Of a stretch of 64,000 bases of DNA, positions 1-11,621 are shown piece after piece (positions within the stretch are counted from its first letter, which is position 1; every line of letters starts with the position of its first letter). Under the pieces are notes generated by a model. It made no database searches. It was not told where the DNA came from and saw nothing but the letters and a program-made list of their open reading frames with translations. The stretch is taken from NCBI GenBank assembly GCA_030765045.1, contig CM060963.1, forward strand, positions 72,875,117-72,939,116, read 5' to 3'. Both the position numbers and the translations under genes were made by a program. This DNA comes from Tenodera sinensis (lineage: Eukaryota > Arthropoda > Insecta > Mantodea > Mantidae).

Positions 1-2541
1 ATAATATCAAAGTGCGAAATATGTACATATGTATGTAACCAAAAGCATCAAAATATGTAATGAAATATGTAATATCAACAAAATATGTAAAATTATGTAA
101 TAATCTAAATACTAAGATTACCACCTCAAATCTAAATGCAGACTGCAAATAACCCAGAATTTCGTAATTTGATGGGTCTAAGTATGTAAATTAATTACAT
201 TGCATTAAAATTCACTAAATATAGAATTAATTAGAGGAAAAGTGTTTTTGTTTTATGCAGAATTTACCTAAAATTGATTTTCAAGTAGGTAATTACGAAA
301 TACAAAATATGTGTTTTGGTTTATATTTATTAAAGTTACTAATTTCACATAATTATTTTACTTAAATTTTAGATGGTAAAGCAATGTTGAAATTCTAAAC
401 CAATTTATCAATGAGTGAAACAATCAATATAATTAAATTTTATGATGAGAATGCATTTCCAGTTTTCTATCTCTTGACATACAATGAACAATCAGGCATT
501 TTCATTTCAAGTCTGTTGCTTCTTTCAACGTACAGTGAATAACCATATACTTTTCCATATTTTCAGGGGTCACTGTTTGTCTCCTATCTGATAAAATATT
601 CTTATAAGCAGAGAAGCTTCTCTCCACATCGCACGAAGTAACAGGAGCATATTTTAGCATAGGAATCTGATTTGCAGAGAAATGTTTTGGTAAATCGACA
701 CTGTCACCTTTAAGCACTTTAGACACGGACACAAGCGCAGAGTATCCTGGATTCCTGTTTGGCACAGCTTTGAATTTTTCATCTACCTTCCTTCCTACAT
801 CTCCTGGAACTGCACTAAGCTTCTGTGATGCACATTCCATTAATTCCATATATTCGCGAAGAAGGGAACCTGATATCTTGATGGTGCTAGGCAACCAGCC
901 GAAGTTACTTTTGATGTAAGCACAGGAGCTTGTCACTTTCGAATCTTTAAAGATGTCCTGAGATTCGCGTATGGAGACAGCTACTTCTGCAGAGAACATG
1001 TTCACCACTGACCGGACTCCTTCAAAATGTTCACAATAGAAGTTCACAGCTTCTAACCACGTACCCCATCTTGTAAGTACTGGCTCAGAAGGCAAAGGGA
1101 CATCTTGGAGATGAAGCACTGAATTCTGTGCGGTGCTTTCACAAAGACCTTTTTTGTTGCTGATATCAACTTATTCACACAGGGAAAATTATTTCTTACT
1201 ACTTCAGCAACACATTGTAATGCATGGGCCAAGAAGGTGAAGTGAAGTACATTCGGGTAGAAAACCTTAAGGGCAGTAGCAGCTTTAATCATGTATACTG
1301 TGGCATCTGAATACATAATTAAAACCTTTTCCTCACACATGGCCATAGAATCTTCATCCCATCATTTACGAATCTTGCAATTGTAGAATGATTTGTTTGT
1401 TCTAACACCTTGCAACAGATTAGAAATGGTTTTGCTGAACTTTCGGAGTCTAGTTTTCCAACTACTAAATTTGCTATGTACCGACCCATGTCATCTGTAG
1501 TTTCATTGATGGCAAACCAAATACAGGAGTCTCCAATTTCATTCCGTATAGGAGTAACTGCTTCTTTGTAGCACACATGAAGATACTTTTTCCTCAGAGT
1601 AGATTTGTCTGAAATAACTTTCTTGCAATATTTTTCTAGAAAGAAGTGAAACTGAGGAATTTTAAGTTTATGCCATGGAATATTAGCTGCAACCATTGCA
1701 CTGCACAGGTCTTTAAAAAAATCATTTCTGGCCGGTTCCGGTTGCATTTGTGTCAACAGAACTTGCTTTCTAGAAGACTGTAGGCATTTGTTTCGTATGT
1801 GAAGAGCACTTTTGATATGTTGTTCCAATTGAGATTTCATGGAACAGCCATTTCTTTTACCTCATGCTTGAGAGACTATTACTTTTCCATCGGTTGTAAA
1901 GGAGCTATCTAATTTCGCCCATGAATTCAATTTGCAGGATAGCGAGGACGCAACTGGTGCCATTTTACTAAGACTTGCAAGAAACTAACTGCAGTATTAT
2001 CGCCTCGCTATATTGATGGTTGTCCAGTGGCTCACTTTGTTTCCTCGCAGCTATTATATTACAAGATGCCGACTACCGCGACAATGGTAACAATTCAATT
2101 TCCCCAGTCCTTGTAAATGCCCAAAGCACTGCGAGAAACATGACACTGGAAGTCAACATTGTCGAGCGGCACCTGCTTTGGTATAAATGGACAACAATCA
2201 GAACGAAGTGAGGCGGTTATTATCGCATTCTTAATTTAACTTGCATCCTATTTTGCAGATTGAGTTTTGTTGCTTTCAGCAAAACTTGTGAAAACAGTAG
2301 TTTATAATGTGACTACAATATTTTTAAAAAAATAATAAAATTGTAACAAAACCCAGAAAATGTTTTATGTAACATCGTTAAAATATGTAGAAATGTGCAA
2401 AATATGTAAAAATATGTAAAATAAAAATTTGTAAGGGAGTCCCAAATGACGTAATTTGCCAACATTTTTACTTCTCATTGAAATATTATGGGGGGTTTAA
2501 AATATGTAATTACATAAAAATCTGGGCTCTAATCATCACTT
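1..2541 (-). mobile_element. hAT-type DNA transposon, left end outside window
   Basis: The right terminus is visible at about 2515-2541: on the minus strand it begins TAGAGCCCAGATTTTTATG, a hAT-like terminal sequence. Both subterminal regions (1-130 and 2290-2515) are full of short ATATGTAAA repeats, as is usual for hAT subterminal regions. The matching left TIR is not in the window, so the element starts before base 1. Between the ends lies one broken transposase gene on the minus strand. I cannot see the 8-bp target duplication because one flank is missing. Confidence 0.75.
502..1900 (-). pseudogene. hAT transposase (BED finger / DUF659 / dimerisation domain), frameshifted
   Basis: Three overlapping minus-strand pieces in different frames (1319-1840, 1053-1346, 502-1119) together give a hAT transposase in domain order. 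The N-terminal piece starts with a damaged BED-type finger (KSQLEQHIKSALHIRN; an in-frame stop just upstream). It continues into a DUF659-like region with the hallmark NETTDDMGRYIANLVVG. The C-terminal piece ends in the hAT dimerisation domain (YAPVTSCDVERSFSAYKNIL, then a Pro/Glu/Asn-rich helix). At least two frameshifts and one stop make it non-functional. The BED plus DUF659 arrangement resembles the hAT group from which CGGBP1-like proteins derive; this is family knowledge, not proof of close relationship. Confidence 0.8.
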
Positions 2542-5110
2542 GTTTATGAAGAGGTACACAAACTAGAGTAAACATTTTCTACCAAATAGACAAAACTGAA
2601 ATACAAGCTTAAAGAGTTTAACCTCAACAGGAATGCTAAAGAATTACACTCCCCTTTGTTTTAGACAGTTAAAAAATGAGCTACTGAATTTAAACATAGT
2701 TTGTACATGTATTCAAGACAATGAGTGCTCAGAGCATCCCAAAATCACAAAAACCAATGTGATATAGTGATAAAAATTTATAATGACATTCTCTCCAAGA
2801 ATTAGTGTTCGCCGATTGAAGGTACCTGAGTGCCATTGTAAAGCTTTCAATATATTTTTTGTAGTGATTAACACCCACTTTTACTACTACAGCACAGCAG
2901 GTACATGGAATGAAGATGGAGTACTGGTGGAATGAGATGGCTGGGGAAACTGGAGAATCCATAGGAAACCCGCCCCAGCTCCGCTTCATCCACCACGAAT
3001 GCCACATGCAGTTGGCTGGGATTTCAATATGTTATGTCATTAAACTTTACATAAAGCTTTGAGTACGAGAAAGCCTTCTACTCAATAGGTGTCATGTTTT
3101 AATAGACCAAAAATGCATTTGAATTAATATTTTTCAAGTGTAAAAAACTTGTTTAAACATGTTTTAACATAGCTCCGATGGGTTACACAACACCATGGAC
3201 TCATCGCTATATGCCTGAGACAAATGAGCAATCCAAATGAAAATGGTTTCATCTGCAGGAAAAGTCATGGCTACAGTTCTCTGTCATTCTCATGGTGACC
3301 TGTGCTTTCCTGTGGCACTACAGCCCTTTGAGTGTAGCCTTGGCCTAACGCCCAGCCACTGGATCCCCACCTCTGTCCAGTACAAGCATTCATGAGCAGG
3401 GTCCAGTGATGGATAGTGGGATGTGGTCAGTGTACCGAGCCCTCCCAGCCAATATATGCAGTCTTCGTAACAGGATTCTTATGGTGTAGTGCTCATATAT
3501 TAGCTCCAGTAAAGCAGAACCGTCACTTTATGCTTTGCTACTGTACCAACTGAAGGATGCTATTCAGGTTAAATGTCTACACCTTGCAAATGAGAATGTT
3601 CTCTTTCATCACAATTATGCACCTTTGCACATATCTGACATTATTGCTCCCAGCAATAACTTTTTGCTCACAGATCATATTTTCTGAAGGTCACTGGACT
3701 AAATGTATTGATTTATTGAATTGTACTGGGAAAAAAGTATCTCTTAAACCTTGTGTTCTCTTGGCCAGACCAAGGACTTTTAAAACTCCCCTTGTGTGGC
3801 AATGATCTTTCCACAACATATGTGTACTTTCATCAGATTTTCATCCATTTTTGGTAAGGCAGGCTTCATTGAATGGTCTTCATCTCAAGAGGGAATCCTG
3901 CCCTCTGCTAAAACGACCAAACTGTAAATAAATAGTGGATTGTGAAGGGTAAAAAATCCCAAAATGTGTAATATGATCTTTACCTTTCAATACATTCTCT
4001 CTCCCCTAACAAACTTAATTCATAGAAAATCATAGCACGGAAATGCTCTTACTTGAGTTTCATCTAAGTGTCTAGCATAGTCTTCCTGTGTATATATTCA
4101 CAGAAATGTTGACACTACACATTTCTTGTGGATTACTCAGATTTAAAAACATTGCTTTCTAAACTTTAAACTAATGCTAGGAACCTGCATTGGCATGTCA
4201 CAACTCATTATTGTCTATTTCTCAAAACTTTAATAACATCCCAGACATGCCAAACAAATATAATGAGTGTTTAGAGACTAAGCTTCGCTTATCTTTGGTA
4301 AGTTGTTAATATTTCACAACTCGATCCCTGACATGCTTTTCTCTGAAAATAAAAACTGTGATGGAAACTTTCACTGCTGTGCCAACACTAGTTTAGTTTA
4401 TTTACAGTTTATGTCAATCTAATAATGAGGTATTCTTATGCAATATATCTAATTATCTTTTTTTGTAAATATGCAGGTTTATAAATGATGTGACTCTTAA
4501 GGTTACTTGCACGTATAAAATATGAGAAACATGGACATATTTCAGCACAGGAAAGTTGTTTTTAAAAATGAGTGCAGGAAACACTCATGTATGTACACGG
4601 CACATAATGTATGGCCAAGGTTCGAAGCGGGTGGAGAAATACCCAGGTTAACAGTAAATTTCATGCATTGTGCAAAACTCAAGGACTCAGGTAGAAATAA
4701 ACCCAATCACAAAGCTAGGATTTTAAAATTTAAGAAACACCACAAGATCATTGCCAAATCAGGGGATTTTGTGAGTTAAGTTAATGTGGGTGCCGACGAA
4801 TATACAGATACAGAGTGTAAATGAATAACACTGCATGAATTTTACTGGTGATAGATGGTTCATAGGCACTCAATTTGAGATAGAAAACTTATGTTCTAGG
4901 ATTACAAATTACAGAACTGTGCCTTAAAATTTTTTGAGGGTACACACGCCACTGATCATGTCCACTTTAGCTATAACGCATGATGAGAAAACAAGCTGGT
5001 GAATTCCATAGCCTTTCTGTTTAGCATAATGATTATGGTGCCCGGACACGAAGGTACACAAGTATTAAAAGCGCAGGTTCAAATACCCACAACCCCATAT
5101 TTTTTAAGTT
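2542..5110. other. no recognised gene; AT-rich intergenic or intronic DNA
   Basis: Several short open frames occur, but none shows a domain, codon pattern or splice context that I recognise. A weak GC-richer island at 3300-3440 looks like an old SINE body but has no clear A and B boxes. If CSTF2 continues leftwards, this is intron. Confidence 0.5.
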
Positions 5111-5966
5111 CTTTTTACTTTCTCTACTGGTAAGTAGGGGAAATATTGTATTCCACCCAAAAATTCGATGTCGAGATTTTACCAGAAATATATGTTTTGA
5201 GGCCCCCTGAATCCAAAAAAAGCATTTTTAGAAAAAGGTCTGTGTGTGTGTCTGCCTGTGGACACCATAACTCAAAAACGAGAAGTTAATTAAAAGCCAA
5301 ACTTGGTATTTAAGTTTAATGTCTTTCAAGGATGCGACACGAAGATTTTGAAGAAAATAGCCCCACCCTACACTACCCTTTACATGGAAGATTTTTCAAA
5401 AATTTTGATTTTCTTGAAAATGACTAACGATTTTGATTAAAATGTCATATGTTTGAGATATTTTGATGACAAATGAAATGTATAACTTGAATTTTCAGGC
5501 TATAGCCCCTGTAGTTGTATTTACTTTGCACGACTTTTGCATAACTGGTAAACCGTTAGAGATAAACCAAATTATACTATACAAAAAATGTAGATCTTGC
5601 TAAAATACACAATTTATGTCTCAATAAATTTTCTTGTAGGGTGAACCATTTCGGAGATATTCCTTGTTATGTGTGTGAGTTTCGGAAAACTTATAACTTT
5701 AGCGAAATGCAACAACGTTGTTCATTTTTTTATATGTTAATCGTGCAAAGAGAACGGAATCTCAAAGGTCAAAAAGATTTGACTGTTGCACAAAGCCTTC
5801 TGTATTCTAATATTCCCCTTGCACCTACAAGGACATAAGCAGTAAGATAATTTGTACGAATGTTTATCTTAACTAACATGAAGATATAGGAATAAGAGTT
5901 TGTTAGAATGGTTAATACAAGAGTAGAGAAAGTCATGTGAATGCAACACATCAGATTTTTTCTTTT
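5111..5966 (+). repeat. TIR repeat family (ACTTTCTCTACT ends), copy A
   Basis: This noncoding repeat of about 850 bp begins ACTTTCTCTACT at 5113 and ends with the inverse AGTAGAGAAAGT near 5923-5934, followed by a shared tail (CATGTGAATGCAACACATC). Internal landmarks are GATAACTCAAAAACG-like text, a TG-rich stretch and a block ending in GTGAACCATTTCGGAGATAT. The same order of landmarks recurs at 32463-33866 (+), 56819-57736 (-) and 60209-61252 (-), with a fragment at 36735-36820 (-). There is no transposase, so it looks non-autonomous. The superfamily is unknown to me. Confidence 0.75.
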
Positions 5967-6431
5967 GTTCTTCATAAGCACATGCTTAATCTAATTTGAT
6001 TTACATGAAACATTAATTGTAATTTTTTGTTTAACTAATGTTTAAACATTTTGTTTCAACTATGTTTAACTATTATTTACACTTGCATGACTTAAACGGT
6101 AGGTACACACTGAGAATTTTGTTTTCACTTAAATGAGATGGTTCAAGCCTAATGCAATGTTATTGTGTACTGCAGGAAATAGGAAATGAGATGTGGGTGA
6201 CTCGAGTGGGAAACAGTCACCACATGGTGGTGTAGGTGTCTTCCAGGATTATTAAGGTCACCTATTGGCAGTGTTAGACATTTGTCATGCTAACATATGG
6301 GTATTCAGCTTCTCTTTGGGGAGTTGTAGTATTTTGTGCTATTACTTGGTTCAACATTTGGTGAACTATTATTTATTTATGCCAACAAACTTACTGTTGG
6401 TGTTTTTAAACACACAAGCCGTGTGTGGGCA

Positions 6432-6507
6432 GTTTGTCACAATAGCTCAGTGGTAGAGCGTCCGCCCGGCAAGCGGAAGGTCTGTGGTTCAAATCCCAGT
6501 TGTGGCA
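6432..6507 (+). repeat. tRNA-like core 1 of SINE
   Basis: The sequence folds as a cloverleaf: acceptor GTCACAA/TTGTGGC (seven pairs counting one G-T), D arm GCTC/GAGC and anticodon stem TCCGC/GCGGA with loop CCGGCAA. Position 33 is C rather than the invariant U, and the T stem has a mismatch. It is therefore a tRNA-derived pol III head rather than a working tRNA gene. A box TAGCTCAGTGG and B box GGTTCAAATCC are intact. Confidence 0.7.
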
Positions 6508-6758
6508 TTGAATTTTTAAGTTCCAGTTCTACCTCTTAAACTTTGCCCACACATGGCTTGTGTGTTTAAAAACACCAACAGTAAGTTTGTTGGCATAAAT
6601 AAATAATAATTACCATGTGAAGGTTATTTAATCCTGGGATACAAAGTACTTGCAATAGTAAGTCACCATTGGGGTAATTGTCTCTGATGTGAGACTGCCT
6701 TTGTGGTTTACCAGGAAAAAATACGAACTAACTTGAGAATTTAATGCCATTCTGGCAG

Positions 6759-6834
6759 TTTGTCACAATAGCTCAGTGGTAGAGCGTCCGCCCGGCTAGC
6801 GGAAGGTCTGTGGTTCAAATCCCAGTTGTGGCAT
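6759..6834 (+). repeat. tRNA-like core 2 of SINE
   Basis: It differs from core 1 by one base in the anticodon loop (CCGGCTA instead of CCGGCAA). It has the same acceptor, D and anticodon stems, the same C at position 33 and the same downstream tail. It is preceded by the leader module containing AATACGAACTAACTTGAG. Confidence 0.7.
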
Positions 6835-6878
6835 TGAATTTTTAAGTTCCAGTTCTACCTCTTAAAATTTGGTGAACT

Positions 6879-8175
6879 GTTTATAGCAGGTCAACTGTTG
6901 GAAGGCAAATTTCTCTTATTGACTAAGACAAATAGCCTACAGTCAGCTTCAAATGGCAATACATAAACCTCCAGCCTAAGTCACCAGATGTGAGAAGAAG
7001 CAAAAGTAAACAATATTCTGCGCATTGCATGTGATGGTTGTACTTTTGCTATTTTAAACCAAACACTCAAAATAGAAAAGGGGGAAAAAAAAAAACTTAT
7101 CCTCTCGATGGGTTTGAACTCAATTTTTCGGTTTTATTAGGTCCACAGTCAGTCAACGTAACCTTGCAGCCAAAGCACACGCTTTAGAGCTGCTCTATAT
7201 TTGTGTAGCTGCTCACCACAACCTATTATCCATTGCAGTGGCGTGCAGCCACATGTTAAAGAGTCCAATTTAAGTGATTTTTGTAGCGCTACAATTTAGA
7301 AGTACTTCCTCGGCAGACAGGTTTCACTAAGTTTCTAATAAGCACTATTTCGATTCCAGTGGATAATATTGATATACTTCTTACTGGTTATGATTTATTG
7401 GTCATAATCTCGAATTACTTTGAATGCGTATAACATATTAACTTGATGTCATTGATCTATGATTTCCTATCTCAAATTGATTGTCTATGAATTCTTTATT
7501 AACCAGAAAAATTTGTGCAGTGTTATTCATTTACACTCTTTATATAGTAACTTTGATGGGATAGACATACACTGCTTTAGGAGATTGTAGCAGCTGAACC
7601 TATGACAGAGAGAAGGATCTACTTTCACACCTAAATGTTATGAAGAACGATGCATGTGAAAACTACAATTGTGAGTTGAAGTGCATGAGACAGATGAAAA
7701 TACGATTAATTTTCAAAGTAGTGCAAATGAGATGATGTCTAAATTATCACATCGCAACTTGCGGAAGTGATACATGAATTAATCTGCAGATTTAAACCCA
7801 GTTCAACTGCATATTCTTAAAGCTGTAATAAACGTGTGAAGATAGTATCCAGTGTTACTTAGCCTACCTCGTGCCTTAGAAATACCTATCCTAAACTCAT
7901 GACTACCACTCAACCCAAATGTAATTAAGATTAGCGGAGACCGACAGCAGCAAAGAAAGTCACTGGAAAGTACCAGCTGTGATCCCAGGCAGGTACGTAC
8001 TACACAGAGATGGCTACCACACCGACTGAGCTACCATGGCAAGACACCACTACAATACCAAGCCCAATGGTCTAAAATAAATTCCTCTTCTTCAGAAGAA
8101 AAATACAAATGTAAAAAACAAATGATATTTATGCTTACTATAAAAATCTATACTAAAAAGCTGAATGATACTCAC
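6879..8175. other. CSTF2 intron or flank, with a weak SINE relic
   Basis: No coding exon was found. At about 7925-8065 the minus strand reads CATGGTAGCTCAGTCGG followed by a degraded B-box region, which suggests an old tRNA-derived SINE. The rest shows no structure I can name. The missing C-terminal exon of CSTF2 should lie on this side, but I did not find it down to base 1. Confidence 0.4.
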
Positions 8176-9581
8176 AGTTCTCCTGCAAATCCTCTATTGG
8201 CATCAGGTGCTCTGAAATCTGGGCCCACATGGCTCATGCGAGGATCTTGAACTCGTGGATCTAACATGGAAGGTCCCACTTCATGAGCTTCTCGTGATCT
8301 TGGATCTCGAGGATCTGTAAAATATGGATCTGGAGGACGAGAGCTAACTGCACGAGGATCCATCACACGAGGACCTACAGAGCGAGCAGCAAGGCTTCGT
8401 GGATCTGGGGGATGTGCTTGCATAGCACGAGGATCCACTGAACGATTATCAAACTGTGGATTTCCTGGACGTGAGTCAAATTCTGCAGTATCACTGTCCA
8501 TGGAATTGGGATCTGTGCCATGAGATTCCATGAAACGCCAATCCCCAACTCTAGGATCCATGCGCCTTTCTCCATGGCGAGGATCAACACGAGCATCTAT
8601 GGAACGTGAATAAAGAGCTCGAGGATCTACAGGACGTGGATCTAAAGAACGAGGGTCACCAGTTCGAGCTTCCTGAGATGATGTATCCAAAACACGAGGA
8701 TCTATGTTATGTCTGTCTGCAATACGTGGATCAGGAATGCGAGAATCTACAGAGGGCCGTTCAGGTATACGAGGATCTATGGAAGGTCGATCAGCAATTC
8801 GAAGATCTGTAGTGGGTCGATCAGGAATACGAGGTTCTATTATGGGTCGATCAGGAATACGAGGGTCTATTATGGATCGATCAGCAACCCGAGGGTCAAC
8901 AGTGGGTCGATCAGCAACCCGAGGGTCAACAGTGGGCCGATCAACAATGCGAGGATCCAAAGGTCGTCTCTCAGCAACACGAGGATCAGCAGTTCGACGA
9001 TCAAGGGACTGTGCATCCATCATGCGAGGGTCTACATGCTGAGGTTCTATGTTCTGCGACCGGGAAGTTATAGAAAATGAATCTTTAGAACGAGAATCTG
9101 TACTGAAGTGTTCTGCAATAAGTGTGTTTCCTGAGCGTAAATCTGCTATATGGGCTAAAGGATGTTGATCTGGTGGACGAGAATCCCCTGAATGTATATC
9201 CATATTCTGTGGATCTCCAATAAGTGGATGACTATCTTTTGAACGAGCTTCTAAGGGAGGATGTGAATCAGTAATCACATCATCCATTGAATGTGAGTCT
9301 GAATTGTAGTCTATTATATGCGAATCTACTGGTAACCTTGGATGGTGTTCTGTTGTACTTGAATCCATAGTGCGTGAATCCCTGGAATTCTGATCTACTA
9401 CAAATGCATCAATTAAAGAATGTCGGTTTGTATCTGTAGCAGGAATTCTGGTCTCAGAATTAAGATTTTCTGCTGCTTCTCTTGCCTCATTAAGAGCTGT
9501 AACAGCATTCCGTAAAGCTGAACCCGATGAATGATGCTCTGCAGTATCTTGTTTTTGCACTGGAGCCGCTTCTATCAGAGC
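8176..9581 (-). CDS. CSTF2: CSTF2 large exon: Pro/Arg/Asp-rich repeat tract
   Basis: This 1406-nt exon lies between an acceptor (tctctag|GCTCTG) and a donor (AACT|gtgagt) on the minus strand. It starts in phase 0, matching the exon at 19192-19403, and encodes about 468 residues. The N-terminal part is Ser/His/Asp-rich with loose units ending in DSR or DSH. The middle holds about ten tandem ten-residue units of the form RPxxDPRxxD, such as RPTVDPRVAD. In vertebrate CstF-64 the equivalent low-complexity region between hinge and C-terminal domain carries MEAR(A/G) pentapeptides, so position and composition support the assignment. The exon is fully open. It is unusually long for one exon, and the last exon (C-terminal domain that binds PCF11) should follow but is not seen. 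Confidence 0.8.
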
Positions 9582-9917
9582 CTAGAGATTAAAGACAAGA
9601 AAATGTAAGGTCTCAAACTTATTCTAAAATTATTTTAAAATACAAAGACACCTCAATTCATCCAAAGGGATTAATTTCTGTGTATTATACATTAATATTT
9701 CTTTTTCCTTTGTTTCTTATTTCCCACTACCAAGATATGTAGCTGGTGGCAGAAAATAAAATTTTATTGATAGTGCATAAGGCCCCCCTCCAAAAAAAAA
9801 AATACTCATAATGTTAGTAACTCAATTGTAAGCTTTTAACTCTTGTTTTAATAATTTTTATTGAAAACTCATTCACGTTTACTCCCATGTTCATACTTTT
9901 ATCCATCAGTGAAAAAT

Positions 9918-9985
9918 ATTGGAGAGGGAGAGCAAGAGGATTAATGACTTCATTGTCAGAAATCCAGCATTAGCTAACAACAACT
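9918..9985 (+). repeat. LINE 3'-end fragment
   Basis: The segment containing GCAAGAGGATTAATGACTTC and ending in CTAACAACAAC matches the minus strand at 32951-33020 nearly base for base. It also aligns loosely with the last 60 bases of the LINE ending at 56775. It is a short, 5'-truncated LINE tail. Confidence 0.6.
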
Positions 9986-10160
9986 TTCAAAGTATGTAGA
10001 GGGTAAGCATGATTATAATTAAAAATTCCCTACCCCAGTCAGAAAATGAACCTGGAACCTCTGGGTTGAGAAACCAGAATGTTAATTTTTCAATAGCAAA
10101 AGCAGTCAAAATTGGGTTTTCTTCCTTTCATAGAAGTTTGAAAACAGTGTTGTTGTAATT

Positions 10161-10421
10161 AATTTAATTTAAAAGGTAAGTCAATTAATAACACTGAACA
10201 ACACTTACAACATAATTTTCCGGAACGTGTTTTGAAGGTTAACTTTCCTCCATTATCATATTATTATTACTCCTGAGTTATTGTCCAGTTATCAACCGGA
10301 CTTATCAGGAGTTATTGTCTGGTTGATAATGGAGGAAAGTTAACCTTCAAAACGTGTTCCAGAAAATTATGTTGTAAGTGTTGTTCAGTGTTATTAATTG
10401 ACTCACCTTTTAAATTAAATT
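10161..10421. repeat. fold-back repeat, arms of about 100 bp
   Basis: The left arm from 10161 (AATTTAATTTAAAAGG) is repeated in inverted form ending at 10421. The arms match over about 100 bases with only a few differences and are separated by about 65-70 bases. The spacer itself contains a smaller inverted pair around CCAGTTATCAACCGG. No ORF is present. It would form a long hairpin in the CSTF2 pre-mRNA. Confidence 0.85.
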
Positions 10422-10551
10422 GGATTATTTTGTTTAAATATCTTTAGGCCTTTCTGAGCAATTCATTTGGGAAGCAGTTAAATATTACTAATGCTTTCAG
10501 TTTGTCAAAATATTTAAGGGAATTGAAGCTAGTGGCAGTGAAGCAACAAGA

Positions 10552-10701
10552 TTCTAAAGTAAGAAAAAATTAGAAACTAAAAACTTCACTTATCTTAAAA
10601 ACTTCACTTATCTTAGTAATGTTGCGCAAGTTTTTTTTTTTTTGGCCACATTACTAAGGTAAGTGAAGTTTTTAATTTCTAATTTGTTCTTACTTTAGAA
10701 T
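10552..10701. repeat. second fold-back repeat
   Basis: The left arm TTCTAAAGTAAGAAAAAATT is matched by the inverted arm ending ACTTTAGAA at 10700. Inside, AACTTCACTTATCTTAG pairs with CTAAGGTAAGTGAAGTT. A 17-base segment (AAACTTCACTTATCTTA) is duplicated in the left arm. A T-run sits in the loop. A related but decayed copy lies at about 17330-17480. Confidence 0.75.
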
Positions 10702-10854
10702 TGACAAAATATTTTGACCATGTTCTGCTAATGCCACTTTTTCAGCCTCAATTTCTATCCACCTGAATCTGACAGTATACATCTCACATTTCAGATAAGT
10801 ATCCCATGGGCGACTTATAACCATAAGTACTTATGTCCCAGTTTTAATTAAAAG

Positions 10855-10975
10855 TGATGTGAGATTCTCTAGTGGTCTACCGGGAAATACGAATCAGTTG
10901 GGGAATTTAATGTCATGCTGGCAAGTTCCCATGGTAGCTCAGTAGTTAGATCAGCTGCGCATGAAGCAGAAGATC
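10855..10975 (+). repeat. SINE leader plus tRNA-like head, cut by the LTR element
   Basis: The leader module (AATACGAATCAGTTGGGG) is a diverged copy of the leader at 6690-6758. It is followed by a tRNA-like head with A box TGGTAGCTCAGTAG and an anticodon region GCTGCGCATGAAGCAG. The head stops inside its T arm, exactly where the LTR begins (TGATACAG at 10976). The anticodon region differs from the other copies, so the leader has been paired with a different tRNA head. Confidence 0.6.
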
Positions 10976-11621
10976 TGATACAGAACATTAGAAGACCCCA
11001 AAAGAAAATAGTTTATGTGAATATTTGTTAAAAGTGTAATTTGTTTTTTGATGTTGGTATGAACTGATCAAATGACGAAAACGTGTTGCAAATGTTCATT
11101 GTTATAAACAACTAAGTTAGTTTAAAGACGTCATAAATATTTCCATATTTGATTTTAATATATATGTATAAATATTAGAATTATATGTGTTCGATAATAA
11201 AAGTAAGGGAGGATGGTTAGGGATCGCTTCCCTAACAAGAAAGAACTATTTGATGGACACATATGCGGATGTATACGAAAAAGGCGGTGTCACGTGAGGT
11301 GATGCCATAATCTGCCCATTCGCGTGTGTGTAATCAAGACATGAGGACGTATTGGTATAGCGTGTGAACATGGAACTTTCACCAGACTTTCATCAAGCAT
11401 AAGTTCCACTAAGTGAAAAAGTGGAAAGGTTTTTAAGCATTTAGAACAGTGCTAAGAGGAATTATTTAATGTAAAATATCGATAAAGTGTTAATAAAATA
11501 ATACATTGTGGTGAAGAAACATCGTGTGATTTTTCATTCCATCCGTTACCAAGCCCTGAGATCACAAAGATCTCAATAGCTCAAAGACACAACATTAATA
11601 ATAATTACAAAAACCGCACCA
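10976..11621 (+). repeat. 5' LTR of the plus Gypsy copy
   Basis: It begins TGATACAGAACATT and ends GCACCA, just before the conserved primer-binding region. It matches the segment starting at 15104, which is interrupted by the mariner, with roughly ten visible differences over about 550 bases. The site where the mariner sits in the other LTR is intact here (ATAAATATTTCC at 11133). Confidence 0.8.

Larger units (their letters stand above)
6368..6866 (+). mobile_element. double tRNA-core SINE with 12-bp target duplication
   Basis: The insert is bounded by direct repeats ATTTGGTGAACT at 6356-6367 and 6867-6878. It holds two almost identical tRNA-like cores (6432-6507 and 6759-6834), each followed by the same 3' tail (TTGAATTTTTAAGTTCCAG). 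A 65-base arm (6368-6431) recurs inverted at 6544-6610 between the two cores. Left of the second core is a leader module (about 6690-6758) also present in copies near 10.9 and 45.7 kb. The A box (TAGCTCAGTGG) and B box (GGTTCAAATCC) suggest RNA polymerase III transcription. Target duplications of this length point to LINE-driven retroposition. Confidence 0.75.

Noticed and set aside
6432..6507. Functional tRNA gene (apparent GGC anticodon)
   Set aside because: C at position 33, T-stem mismatch, repeated tail and target duplications show a SINE.
8606..9080. Plus-strand open frames opposite the CSTF2 repeat exon
   Set aside because: They are antisense shadows of a 30-nt repeat; the minus frame matches a known protein context and has proper splice sites.
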